A stretch of 52,562 bases of DNA, taken from NCBI GenBank assembly GCA_900128585.1, contig LT642159.1, positions 1 through 52,562 of the forward strand, in the 5' to 3' direction. Numbering within the stretch: position 1 is the stretch's first letter; the number at the start of each line of letters is the position of its first letter. The notes beneath the pieces are model-generated. The model did not search any database. It was not told the DNA's origin and worked only from the letters and a program-made list of their open reading frames with translations. Source of the stretch: Stramenopiles sp. TOSAG23-3. Lineage: Eukaryota; Sar. Below, in pieces: positions 38,851 through 47,960 of the stretch. The position numbers and the translations under genes were made by a program.

Positions 38851-39639
38851 TTAAAAATTGTCACCAGCAACGGCTTTGCCTATGTCCGCTAGGGACAGTT
38901 TGGTTCCACCAAAGTCGTAGTGGCTCGGTTTGTGGGCACCACCGCAATCCGCAATTTTAATGGCAATATCTTTCATGTTGAGGTCGTCTTGGCAAGTGGC
39001 ATTAATGTTGACTGCAACGGCACCCCCGACCACGTTTGAAAAAATCGACTTGCCCTGCAAAGCCTGCATGCGCTTCATCGCAGAAACAGATTCTCCCACC
39101 CAGGTGACGCTAATCGGCTTCGTGCGCACACTAACAACACTCCGGCGTTCGTCCACCCCGTGGACCGCAAAGCACCCCCACATGACCGAGTCGGATTTGA
39201 ACGCCGCGCAAAATTCTTCCCAGCCTTGCCCGCTCCCCTCGTTGGTAAGCGACTTTTTGTTCTTCCCAAGTTTGCAAACCATCCAGCGCGTGCCAGACTT
39301 CTGCTTCATGACCTCTTCGAACACTTGTTCAACTTGCGCCCCGTCCAGTGCAGACTTGGCGGCTTGCACACTAGCGGCCCGGGAGACTTCGTTCATTACG
39401 GTAGTCTTTGCCGCCTCTGCAACGCGGGCAGCTTGCTCTTCGTCCGCAGCTTTTTTGGCGGCTTCGATGTTGCTCTGTTTTACAAGATCAGCTTGAACAT
39501 CGGCCATATTCCCTTCCGACACGCGTCTTTGCCGTTCCCCTTCGGCGGCTTCGACGGCAATTTTAATATTATCCGCGCGGTCGGCCAACTCCTGCGCTTC
39601 TTGCTCTGCGGTTACACCCTCTTCTGCTACAGCTGACAT
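38851..39639 (-). CDS. Coactosin-like ADF-H protein with N-terminal helical extension
   Basis: 262 aa. The C-terminal 150 residues form an ADF-homology domain of the coactosin class: DSVMWGCFAVHGVDERR, KPISVTWVGESVSAMKRMQA, SIFSNVVGGAVAVNI and a GGAHKPSHYDFGG C-terminus. Coactosins bind F-actin and antagonise capping. Standard coactosin is about 140 aa; this one carries an extra N-terminal segment of about 95 residues rich in Ala, Glu and Arg with heptad spacing, predicted to be a coiled coil and so perhaps dimerising. The ATG at 39639 is the first in frame. Cytosolic; no targeting signal. Confidence 0.85.
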   Translation of the reverse strand: MSAVAEEGVTAEQEAQELADRADNIKIAVEAAEGERQRRVSEGNMADVQADLVKQSNIEAAKKAADEEQAARVAEAAKTTVMNEVSRAASVQAAKSALDGAQVEQVFEEVMKQKSGTRWMVCKLGKNKKSLTNEGSGQGWEEFCAAFKSDSVMWGCFAVHGVDERRSVVSVRTKPISVTWVGESVSAMKRMQALQGKSIFSNVVGGAVAVNINATCQDDLNMKDIAIKIADCGGAHKPSHYDFGGTKLSLADIGKAVAGDNF

Positions 39640-40481
39640 TGTTAAGTGTTCCTTTCGTTACTGTTTTGTATTTTTTCTCTTTCGTTTTTTGCAGTTTTTT
39701 TGATTTACGTTCATTTAAATCTCCATAAACTTTATGATCTAATTGAACACTTTCTCTTTTTATAATAAGACATGCCTACTAATAAAGACGATTACACCGT
39801 ACTTGGGAGAGCGAGCATTAAAATAGAAAGAAGAAAGTCCGTGTAAAAAATAAAAAAAGATGATATTATTATTATATACCGTACCTTGGCAGTTTGGCAG
39901 TAGAAAAAAAAAAAAAAAGATAATTAATAATAATACTCTAATACTGTAATAATAATAATAATACACAAAAAATAATAAAATAAAAATAGGCGGCAATACG
40001 AAGAAGAAGGGAGGAGGAGAAGGAAAGAAAAAAAAAAAGATCGTAAAAAATGTTTTTGTTTTTTCTTTTATTCCATTTATATGTCTTTTATTAGTCTACT
40101 TCTGCGTGTGGTGTTGTTTGTTTGTGTTGTTATAGTCTATTATAATTTCTATGTCATACATATAAATAGCATTGCAAAATATGTGTGGTCCTCCTCAAGA
40201 ACCAACTGTACCTGAACCGTAGTTGAAGTAATCGAAAAAAGAAATAATAATAAACATTACACAGCAAAAGGGGAACACTAGCAAATAAGAACAAAAAAAT
40301 GGAAAAATCACAATTATAATTAACTATTTATTTATTACTAGATCTACCTATATATAGACTATTAACAACAAGTACGATATATTTTACTTTCTTTTAATTC
40401 TTTCTTTCTTTTTTTTAATTCTTTCTTTCTTTTCTTTCTTTCTTTTAATTCTTTGTTAGTTTCTTTCTTTCTTTGTTAGTT

Positions 40482-40513
<32 letters not shown>

Positions 40514-40549
40514 TGTTAGTTTCTTTCTTTCTTTCTTTCTTTGTTAGTT

Positions 40550-40617
<68 letters not shown>

Positions 40618-40959
40618 TGTTCGACTCGTATGTGTGATGATGATGCATCAAGCTTTTTTTCTTCTTTTTTTCTTTCTTAAATACATTGTTGTTGTAATCT
40701 AATATTTTTTTTTTTATTATTATTATTTTTTCATCAATCAAATAATAGAGTTTTTATGTACATACTATATTTTATTAATATTCCTTCTTCAACAAACTAT
40801 CAATCAATAGTAAGAGCACGACGATTCCACAAAAGTGACTCTACGGAATATTTTATTCAAACAGATCAAACCAAACTAAATCACATTCACGGACGAACGT
40901 ACGCAAGGAATCACAAACATTCAACCTTACGTTTGATCGCGACGAGGAACCTGTTGAGC
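39640..40959. other. Divergent intergenic region with TTTC microsatellite
   Basis: 1.3 kb between the divergent coactosin-like and hydroxylysine-kinase-like genes. It contains A-runs and AAT/AATA repeats (39900-39980), a purine-rich patch (40001-40045), the long TTTC repeat (40388-40618) and T-runs. From 40756 the frame of the next gene is open and starts with an ATG, but the first 68 codons look non-conserved, so I count them as probable 5' UTR. Confidence 0.45.
40388..40618. repeat. TTTC tetranucleotide microsatellite with GTTAG interruptions
   Basis: About 230 bases of CTTT units broken at intervals by GTTAGTTT (several times) and TTTTAATT. The longest pure run is near 40547-40617. The interruptions form a loose higher-order pattern, which suggests growth by segment duplication and not only slippage. 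Confidence 0.93.
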
Positions 40960-42114
40960 ATGTCGGAAGGGGTATTGAAGCACGCGGCGGACGACGAGGC
41001 GAGGCGAAAGGACGAGAAGCCCGTGGTCACTGTAGCGGAGGCAATCGCTGCAGCGAAGGAGTTGTACGGTCTTGAAATTGCGGAAGAAAATGTTAGTAAA
41101 GTGAAACAATTAGATAGTTACGACGACCGCAACTTCTTTATGCAGGGGAGCCTGCCGTCGTCCAACGGGGCGGTTGCGTCGTACCTTTTCAAAGTTCACA
41201 ACGGGGTGGAGTCCGATAGAAAAGAGTTTTTGTCGTGCCAGAACGCGATAATGTCATTTTTGTCCAGCAATGGGTTTGCATGCCCAAGCCCGATCGCGTC
41301 GAGGAGTGGGGAAGATATTGAGTATTTAGAGTTGGATTTAAAAGTAGCCAAGGAGGATGGGCAAACGAAGAAGAACCACGCGGTAAGGCTCTTGAGCTGG
41401 GTGGAAGGGAAGCCGTTAAGTACCGTGGAGGTATCGTCGGAGAAACTCGTGTGCGTCGGCCGGTACTTGGGGAGAATGATGGAAACACTGCGTGGATTCG
41501 ACCACCCTGGTGCCCGTCGCGTGCATTTGTGGGATCAAAAGAACACGAACCTCATTCGACCTTACATCGAAACGATCGACGAGGAGGATGTCAAGAAAAT
41601 AGTGTACGAAGTCGTGGACGATTTCGAGGCCACCGTGCTGCCCATCCAAGACACTTCCCTTCGGCAAGGAATCATCCAGGGAGATTACAACGACGCAAAC
41701 ATTATCATGGGGGACGGGGACGATGTGAGTGGGATCATTGACTTTGGGGACATGAGCTACAGCAACATCGTGTGCGATCTGTCGATCGGCATGGCGTACG
41801 CTATGCTGACGCCGCCAAAAGACTCGGACGGTCTGTCTGCAGCGTGCGCGGTGTTCGAAGGGTTCAGCGAAATGTTCGATTTGGAAGAGGCTGAGCGGGA
41901 CTCGTTGCGCACGTTGATCGCGGCAAGGGTTGCGACATCGGTAACCCTTGGGGCATTCTCCATAAGCAAGGACCCTGAAAACGAGTACCTAAAATTGCAT
42001 GCCAAGCCTGGGCGAGTGGCGCTCGTTAATTTTTGGCAGAAGTGGGGCAAAGAGGAAGTCGAGACACGTATCGACGAGGCCGGGGAGAAGGGTCGGGGGA
42101 GGCGGAAGGATTGA
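40960..42114 (+). CDS. Hydroxylysine kinase-like aminoglycoside-phosphotransferase-fold enzyme
   Basis: 384 aa from the ATG at 40960. Family match to HYKK/AGPHD1, a GTP-dependent 5-hydroxy-L-lysine kinase. Visible blocks: LDSYDDRNFFM near the N-terminus, AVRLLSWVEGKPL, the catalytic loop GIIQGDYNDANIIM (Q240, D242), and the metal-binding IIDFGDMSYS. The usual HGD is QGD here, but the catalytic Asp is kept, so the enzyme is probably active. The substrate in a protist is uncertain; other small hydroxylated amines are possible. The ATG at 40756 would add 68 residues rich in His/Arg/Asn; these could be a weak mitochondrial presequence, but I prefer the shorter form, where homology starts about 45 residues in. 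Confidence 0.83.
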   Translation: MSEGVLKHAADDEARRKDEKPVVTVAEAIAAAKELYGLEIAEENVSKVKQLDSYDDRNFFMQGSLPSSNGAVASYLFKVHNGVESDRKEFLSCQNAIMSFLSSNGFACPSPIASRSGEDIEYLELDLKVAKEDGQTKKNHAVRLLSWVEGKPLSTVEVSSEKLVCVGRYLGRMMETLRGFDHPGARRVHLWDQKNTNLIRPYIETIDEEDVKKIVYEVVDDFEATVLPIQDTSLRQGIIQGDYNDANIIMGDGDDVSGIIDFGDMSYSNIVCDLSIGMAYAMLTPPKDSDGLSAACAVFEGFSEMFDLEEAERDSLRTLIAARVATSVTLGAFSISKDPENEYLKLHAKPGRVALVNFWQKWGKEEVETRIDEAGEKGRGRRKD

Positions 42115-42437
42115 ACATTGAACACCCACTCCGCCACCTGAAACCTGGCACTGCGCGTGTTGTTTTTACACGCGCTGAACTGAGTTTGCACTGCAAGTAG
42201 ATTGATTTACATGAAATATATATTAAGAGCTTGTGTGTAAGAGCAAGGATTAATTGCCCGTAAATACGCTCCTTTATTAAATGTCACCAGATTTTAATTT
42301 TTGTTCCAAGACTTTTTTTCTCTCTCTTGTCTTTTTTCACTAAAACTTAAGTAATCATATGATATGATAAAAGTTATTTGTATCTCTTAACTTCCCCCTC
42401 CTTGACGCCAGCCCACAACGGCCCATGCATCACTCAC
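42115..42437. other. Short convergent intergenic region
   Basis: Between the 3' ends of the kinase-like gene and secreted protein SP-a. Moderately AT-rich with one TTTCTCTCTCTTG stretch. Nothing recognisable. Confidence 0.5.
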
Positions 42438-42848
42438 TTACTTGAAGGTTACTCCCGCGCCTCCTGGGAGCCCTGGTGCCGCTACCATGGCGCCAGCAAG
42501 TGCACCACTACTGACGGGCGATCCGTACATTCCTCCTAAGTTCGGGTTCGTAGCTGTTGGAATACCAGTCGGAAGTTTTCCAGGGTTCTGAAACGCTCCT
42601 CCGTCGACGCCCATGGCCTGGAAGGCGGCGTTCGGCGATGTCATTTTTCTCGCGTCTCCGGCCGGGCGCATCCACGTAGGCAATTGATCGGGGTGAAAAA
42701 AATTGGAACCTTCTGGTGATGGGATACCCACCATTTGCGGTGGCCTGTGCATAAGTGTTCTTGGATCACCTCGCAAGTTCTTCGTCGCCATTGCGCCAGA
42801 CCCTAACACACTAGCCACTATACCTACCAATACGAGACTTCTGCTCAT
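42438..42848 (-). CDS. Small secreted protein SP-a, WMRP family
   Basis: 136 aa, not a family I recognise. The N-terminus is a clear signal peptide (SLVLVGIVASVLGSGAMA). The mature part is Pro/Gly/Ala-rich without cysteines. It shares a block with the divergently oriented gene at 43901-44734: here VGIPSPEGSNFFHPDQLPTW then MRP; there VVIPSPDGDIDYSPDNLPVW then MRP. The C-terminal GGMYGSP matches IGMYTGP of the other. The two genes therefore derive from one ancestor. Low cysteine content and Gly/Pro/Met bias suggest an extracellular matrix, wall or scale component; this is inference. Confidence 0.72.
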   Translation of the reverse strand: MSRSLVLVGIVASVLGSGAMATKNLRGDPRTLMHRPPQMVGIPSPEGSNFFHPDQLPTWMRPAGDARKMTSPNAAFQAMGVDGGAFQNPGKLPTGIPTATNPNLGGMYGSPVSSGALAGAMVAAPGLPGGAGVTFK

Positions 42849-43900
42849 ATTTGAAACTATATAACTATATAACTAAACAACCAAAATAAAAAGACGAACA
42901 AACGATCCTACCTTTTCTTTCTCGTTCAATTGGACAATCGTATACAAACACGTTTGAAGGTAATACATGATGCATTTTTTTCTCATACATAGTATACATT
43001 CATTACTTTCTTCTGGCATCATTACTTTTGTTTCTACAAGATGATGTTAATTATACGAGATAAGGAAATATAATTGTGTTGTTAATAATAATAACAATTA
43101 AATTATTATTATAAAATATTTTATATTTTTTTATTATATGAGATTTTATTATTTTTATTAATAATAAGCTGTGAGCTGTGAGCTGTGAGTGAGAGAAGAA
43201 GGAGGACAAAGTTCGTCACGATAGCATTTAGTTCTCATATTACGCCTACTCATAGTTAAAGACTAATAATAGTATTTTTTCAGCTTTTACAAAATTGGAC
43301 TATTCATTAGTAGTACGGTATAATTAAAATATGAAGTATTCGTCATTGTTTTAGTCTTATGTAATTATAATACTTAATCATATAGGTACGTATACTATTT
43401 ACTATTAAACACCCACCCTTCATCCATAATCCATCCCCCCCCCTTTTTGCTATTACAGTATTTTAATTTTATCAGCTCCTTCATTGGATTCATTATTCAT
43501 GTTTTAAAATTTTTTAATACATGGTTAATATATATTTATCCAATTGTATTCTTTACTATATACAAAGAGGAAATTCGAACATTACATATTTATATATTAT
43601 AAATTATTAAAACACAGAGGTTTACAAGATATAAAATATATAATAATGACAAAAAGAAAGAGCAAAGAAAGGCAAAAAAAATAAAAAATACACGACAACA
43701 ACAGGCAATAAATCATGACTCATGACTCAATCAATTGTTTGTTTAATATGCAACGGTAGAAAACAATGCAATGTAATGGTTTTAGGGTAACGAGTGCTAA
43801 TGTCTAGGAAAGCTGGTTTCTTTCGCTTTATCTATTTATAAAGTGTTTTTAGATATTGTGTATACACAGTGTAGTATAAATTCAAGATTATAACGGAACG
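42849..43900. other. Divergent intergenic region shared by the two WMRP-family genes
   Basis: About 1 kb of AT-rich DNA between the two divergent paralogues, which may share regulatory sequence. It contains a triple GAGCTGT repeat (43170-43187), a C-run (43435-43443) and many ATTATA runs. Nothing coding or RNA-like recognised. Confidence 0.45.
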
Positions 43901-44734
43901 ATGGATAGAATGTTTTTTTTTGGGACCATCCTTGCGGCAGGGCTACTATGCTTGGCCGGCATGGTGAATGGCAAATCCATGCTTCGCACTAAAGGGTCGA
44001 GTTTAATGGCTCATGGAAATAGAGCGGGCCTGTCGCCCCAAAAATTAATGGAAAAACCGTACAAGAACGTGGTTATTCCGAGCCCAGATGGTGACATCGA
44101 CTACAGCCCGGACAACTTACCGGTGTGGATGCGTCCGGACAGCGATGATGTAAAGGAGAAAAAGCTAGACTGCGGAAGCAAAGCTCCAGCCACAGAGGAA
44201 GGGGCAGGGCAGAAGAAGGAAGGCTCTGGGGACGCCAAAGTGGACAGCGGCTGCGACCAGAGCGGGGGTGGAATGCAAATAAAGTTAAAAGCAAGTTTTT
44301 TCCGGAAACCAGTGCCCCCGCCCCCACCTTTAGAAACACCAGACCAAAGCGCAGTGTACGGAGGCAACTTTATGGGAGATGGGTCCAAGCCGATGATGTT
44401 TACTCCCCAAGGGGGGAAAGGCGAAGGGGCGCTGAACCATGCCGTTTTGTTCCCCCCAGAAGACTACAAAATTCTGGCCGGAGGAGCAGTTTCTAGTGAT
44501 AGCGAATTGGGAAAAGACCCAAAGTTGTACATGGAGCCGCCGGGCAAGCCGAAAGTAAAAGGGTTTGGGGCCCCAATGCCAAAGCCTGCAGTGGACACTA
44601 CGTCTTCAAAAGCTAGTGGGGTGTCCAAGGGCAAGATCGGAATGTACACAGGGCCACCCATTCCGATTAGCCCTGCAATGGGAACGCCGGCATTGGAGTT
44701 TCCTGGACAAAAGTCCACCGATGTTATCGCATAG
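43901..44734 (+). CDS. Secreted Pro/Gly/Lys-rich protein SP-b, WMRP family
   Basis: 277 aa with signal peptide about 1-24 (FFFGTILAAGLLCLAGMVNG). Residues of about 55-80 carry the IPSPDGDIDYSPDNLPVWMR block shared with the smaller divergent gene. Unlike that protein it has a long middle part: a Lys/Glu/Gly-rich patch with two cysteines, PPPPP (about 143-147), and several PGKPKVKG/PMPKPA-type stretches. The GKIGMYTGPPIPI C-terminus again matches. No transmembrane helix apart from the signal. Probably secreted and disordered; no enzyme motif. Named here only for reference. Confidence 0.75.
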   Translation: MDRMFFFGTILAAGLLCLAGMVNGKSMLRTKGSSLMAHGNRAGLSPQKLMEKPYKNVVIPSPDGDIDYSPDNLPVWMRPDSDDVKEKKLDCGSKAPATEEGAGQKKEGSGDAKVDSGCDQSGGGMQIKLKASFFRKPVPPPPPLETPDQSAVYGGNFMGDGSKPMMFTPQGGKGEGALNHAVLFPPEDYKILAGGAVSSDSELGKDPKLYMEPPGKPKVKGFGAPMPKPAVDTTSSKASGVSKGKIGMYTGPPIPISPAMGTPALEFPGQKSTDVIA

Positions 44735-44804
44735 AACGAGAAAATAAAATAAATAAAAGAATACGAGTGAAAGATTTACGAGTGAGACATCGGATGAGGA
44801 AATT

Positions 44805-44980
44805 GACTACGGCCAGCTGTTATTTAAGTTAATTAAAATTAAACTGTCACATGTATGATACCGCGAAAATACTACTATATAATTTGTTTTTTTTGATATC
44901 GCGAAAATGAATCTGCTCCTTTTGTCCATTAGAGGTTTACGTTCTTTCATGTACTGCGAACTTATCTCTGCTTTTTCTGC
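44805..44980 (-). repeat. Dispersed repeat family, copy D
   Basis: On the minus strand: CAGAGATAAGTTCGCAGTAC, ATGAAAGAACGTAAACCTCT, then AATGGACAAAAGGAGCAGATTC. These match copy B almost base for base. The AATTAACTTAAATAACAGCTG tail is also kept (44812-44833), with an extra degenerate unit between. Confidence 0.87.
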
Positions 44981-45086
44981 TTTTTGTTTTTAAAAAATAA
45001 TATATATTTATTTATCTTCCTCTCTTATTTTTTTTTATCTTCCTCATGATCGTAATTGATATAAACTGAGAGTCTTATAGCATACT

Positions 45087-45215
45087 ACAGCCAATTTTCT
45101 TGCTTTTTATAGCATACTATATAATTGATTTTTGTTTTTTTATATCTTCCTCATGTACCACGAAAATGAATCTGCTCCTTTTGTCCATTAAAGTTTTACG
45201 TTCCATATATCATAC
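45087..45215 (-). repeat. Dispersed repeat family, copy E (partial)
   Basis: On the minus strand: GGAACGTAAAACTTTAATGG, ACAAAAGGAGCAGATTCATT, then a GTACATGAGGAAGATA tail. It corresponds to the end of unit 1 and all of unit 2. It lies only 20 bases from the stop of the membrane-protein gene. The leftmost part (45087-45108) is a tail-type motif in plus orientation. Confidence 0.82.
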
Positions 45216-45234
45216 GATAGCATATCTCTTTTAT

Positions 45235-47124
45235 TTACATCGTTTTGTCCTTTTCGCAGGTCTTTTTCTTCCACAGGCTGATCCTTTCGACGGCGTTTCG
45301 ATGGCTGTCATACATGCGAAGGCGCTCCCGCGATGAAGTTTCGGCGTGCACACCATGAATACCATACAGCCCGCCCCTTTCGCCGTAGATGGGCCCAGTC
45401 CCATCGCTTACAATTCTGTGTTTGGGTTCCCATCCTTGGGAACCCTTGTTTCGCTTCACCAAGTACTCCTCCCTGCCGCTGACTTTGTTTATTTTCTTGC
45501 CACGGATGCTGACAATATTCCCACTAGTTGGTTCCCCTTCAATTTTGTAATACCTGGGAAGCTTAAGGTCCCACACGATGTCAAATATTGTCCTAGGGTA
45601 GGCCAAAATGGCGGCAAAAAGGTAGACGCTCAGGCCGCAAAACCCGAGCAACATCATGACGTACTCGGGGTATATACTCCGCAATCCGCCCGTGCCGTCG
45701 TCATCGACGTAGGCCGTCCCACAAATGGTGTACCACTCCGCCCCCGCCGTGGGGAGGCGGCACACGTCGCCCATGCCAGCCCGGCAGCGGTTTTCCTCGA
45801 CACACCAAAATTCATGCGTGTCCTCCGAAAAGTTAGAGGGGCATATACTATGGTTACGCTCGACGACAACGGGCCTCCCAGGGAACGGCAGCACTTCGTA
45901 CGGCCCGTACCGCAGCCGCACTTTTGTGGTCAGGTTTAAGCTGGGGTCATAATATTTTTCTCTAGTAATGTCCCCGAACCAGGGGATGGCCTCGTTCGGC
46001 GTGTTGGGAAGCCCGACCAAGCCTACCGTCTCCTCCAAGACCATTGGGCTGTGGCAGCCAACCGGGGCAATAGGCTGGTGCAAGCCTGTGGCCCGGACGG
46101 TAGTGGGATCCGCCCCCACCACCAGCAGCATGTAAAAGACGTAGTGAAAAACCACCGCCACAAAACACTCGTCCACGTGCCACTTCCCAGGCCCCCGTCG
46201 TTTGGCACTTCTTCGTTCCTCCCGCTCCCCATCTTCCCGCAAGTTGACAGGTTGGGCACGGAAAATGCCCCATAGGGTAGTGCTGACGTAAAACAAGACC
46301 AGCACCCCAACACATATTTCAGAGTGAATCCCAAAAATATCGTGCGGGATGTGGTACAAAGGGACAAATTGCAGCATGACCCCGAGGGGAAACGAGAACA
46401 GGCCGACGATGACCATCACTGCGAATTCACCCCAGAACGACCCCGCCATTTGTTTTTTTCGGTACGGCATGGCCTCCATTTCGTCGCCGCTGTATAGGCC
46501 GGAAACGCCCGTAAAGTACCTTCTTGAACGCTGCAGCAGAAACGTAAACGCCATGCCAAACGACATATGGAAAAAGTACGATGTCCACGGAACGCCGTAC
46601 GCACGGTCATAAATATTCGCGTCGGTATCGTGCCACGTCCACCACAGAAGTTTCACCCCCATAACGTCGTACGGAACGTCCAGCAGGACCTCGAACAGGC
46701 CAGCAGCAAACGGCTCGCAGTTCTCTACCATTCGCAGGCGAGCGAGGGCGACGGACGCCGTGTAAATAAACCCAGGGTAAAGACAAATAATGTGAAACGG
46801 CTCCCGCTTACCGAACCACATCACGAGAGATTGGGCATGCCAAAAATTGTCAATGTCTTCGTACCAGTACGAAACCAACTCGGTGGTCAAACCATGGAGT
46901 ATCGTGGTCCACCATAGCCACAAGTAACGCCCGCCATGCCTGTGGGCATGCATGTAGGTCAGGATGCAAAGCACATAAAACTCTAACTCACACAGTAAAA
47001 AGGTCGGCTCGTCGTGGACTATTTCGCCCAGCGAGCGAAACGATACCAGCCACGCCAAGCTCCCCGAATCGAAGGTCCCCATAGGGGCGGCGGTGTTGTT
47101 CGTCACTGGGTAAACCTCGTTCAT
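45235..47124 (-). CDS. Polytopic membrane protein, DUF7802-like
   Basis: 629 aa with about eight hydrophobic segments. The N-terminal half (SLGEIVHDEPTFLLCELEFY, YLWLWWTTILHGLTTELVSY, DIDNFWHAQSLVMWFGKREP, FHIICLYPGFIYTASVALAR) recalls an uncharacterised polytopic family known mainly from animals (DUF7802, from memory). It is rich in His, Asp and Glu within helices, which could bind metal or catalyse lipid chemistry. A large loop near 350-480 has paired cysteines and N-glycosylation sites (NLTT, NHSI, NFSE) and is probably luminal or extracellular. The last helix (PEYVMMLLGFCGLSVYLFAA) is followed by a long, basic, presumably cytosolic tail. No cleavable signal. Function unknown. Confidence 0.7.
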   Translation of the reverse strand: MNEVYPVTNNTAAPMGTFDSGSLAWLVSFRSLGEIVHDEPTFLLCELEFYVLCILTYMHAHRHGGRYLWLWWTTILHGLTTELVSYWYEDIDNFWHAQSLVMWFGKREPFHIICLYPGFIYTASVALARLRMVENCEPFAAGLFEVLLDVPYDVMGVKLLWWTWHDTDANIYDRAYGVPWTSYFFHMSFGMAFTFLLQRSRRYFTGVSGLYSGDEMEAMPYRKKQMAGSFWGEFAVMVIVGLFSFPLGVMLQFVPLYHIPHDIFGIHSEICVGVLVLFYVSTTLWGIFRAQPVNLREDGEREERRSAKRRGPGKWHVDECFVAVVFHYVFYMLLVVGADPTTVRATGLHQPIAPVGCHSPMVLEETVGLVGLPNTPNEAIPWFGDITREKYYDPSLNLTTKVRLRYGPYEVLPFPGRPVVVERNHSICPSNFSEDTHEFWCVEENRCRAGMGDVCRLPTAGAEWYTICGTAYVDDDGTGGLRSIYPEYVMMLLGFCGLSVYLFAAILAYPRTIFDIVWDLKLPRYYKIEGEPTSGNIVSIRGKKINKVSGREEYLVKRNKGSQGWEPKHRIVSDGTGPIYGERGGLYGIHGVHAETSSRERLRMYDSHRNAVERISLWKKKTCEKDKTM

Positions 47125-47960
47125 TTTGAGATGGCACGGATGCGATTTCTACCTGTCAGAGATGATTTCTCTTTGCAGCCAGTAATCTGAAACTATGTAG
47201 TATACTAGTCGACGGAATTGTAAAAAAGAAATGAATCTGGTGATTTCAAGCCACATACTTTTTCTTCATTCGCGTTTGTTGCCTCTTCTTTTGTTGGAAG
47301 AAGAGAAGGATTTGAAAATGCAAAAAAAAAATGATTTTGTTGATGAGTGATGAGATGATAGGAGGATAATATTAATGTATAGTTATTACACATATAAGTA
47401 TGGTACCCGTATATAGACTAATAATACCGTATGAAATATACCATGTACAAGTACGGTACGGTACGAGGAATGAGGAGTAATTGAACATTGAACCTTGTGT
47501 CGCCTGTCACCGGGGTAGTAGAGTTTCATTTTTTAAAAATATTTTATTCATTTCATTTTTTTTATATTTATTATAATAATTGCTTTTTATCACAGAAGAA
47601 CAGAAGAGAAGATTGAATCGCATATCGTGAAGGAAGAATGATGTAGACACAGTATTTATTATTACAGTGTACATATTATAAATTAATAATTAAGAAATGT
47701 AAAATAAACGTTGTTGTGTCCTGGTATCCTCGTATATATTACATATTTGGAAATATTTAAAGAATCAAGATCATCGACGAGATGATTAGTTTTATTTTTC
47801 TGTTCAAAAATTCATTAAGAAGATGAAACAAATGTTTCATTGGAAATGTTTGATTGAGACAAGGAAATATAGAGAATTAAGGCGTTTTTAAACATTTGAA
47901 CACTTTAATATACAGTGCAATTGATTCAATCCTCGTAGGAAGGAATCATACTACTGGATC
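47125..47960. other. Divergent intergenic region
   Basis: Spacer that should hold the promoters of the polytopic protein and of the small single-pass protein. A GTACGGTACGGTACGAGG patch lies near 47452-47469. The rest is AT-rich with no recognised gene, RNA or repeat copy. Confidence 0.5.

Larger units (their letters stand above)
44735..45234. other. Convergent intergenic region with two inverted repeat copies
   Basis: Between the 3' ends of SP-b and the polytopic membrane protein. Two minus-strand copies of the dispersed repeat occupy much of it (44805-44980 and 45140-45215). A plus-strand ACAGCCAATTTTCTTGCTTTTT motif sits between them at 45087. Confidence 0.6.

Noticed and set aside
40544-40741. 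Minus-strand frame encoding (KERK)n
   Set aside because: Pure reading of the TTTC microsatellite.
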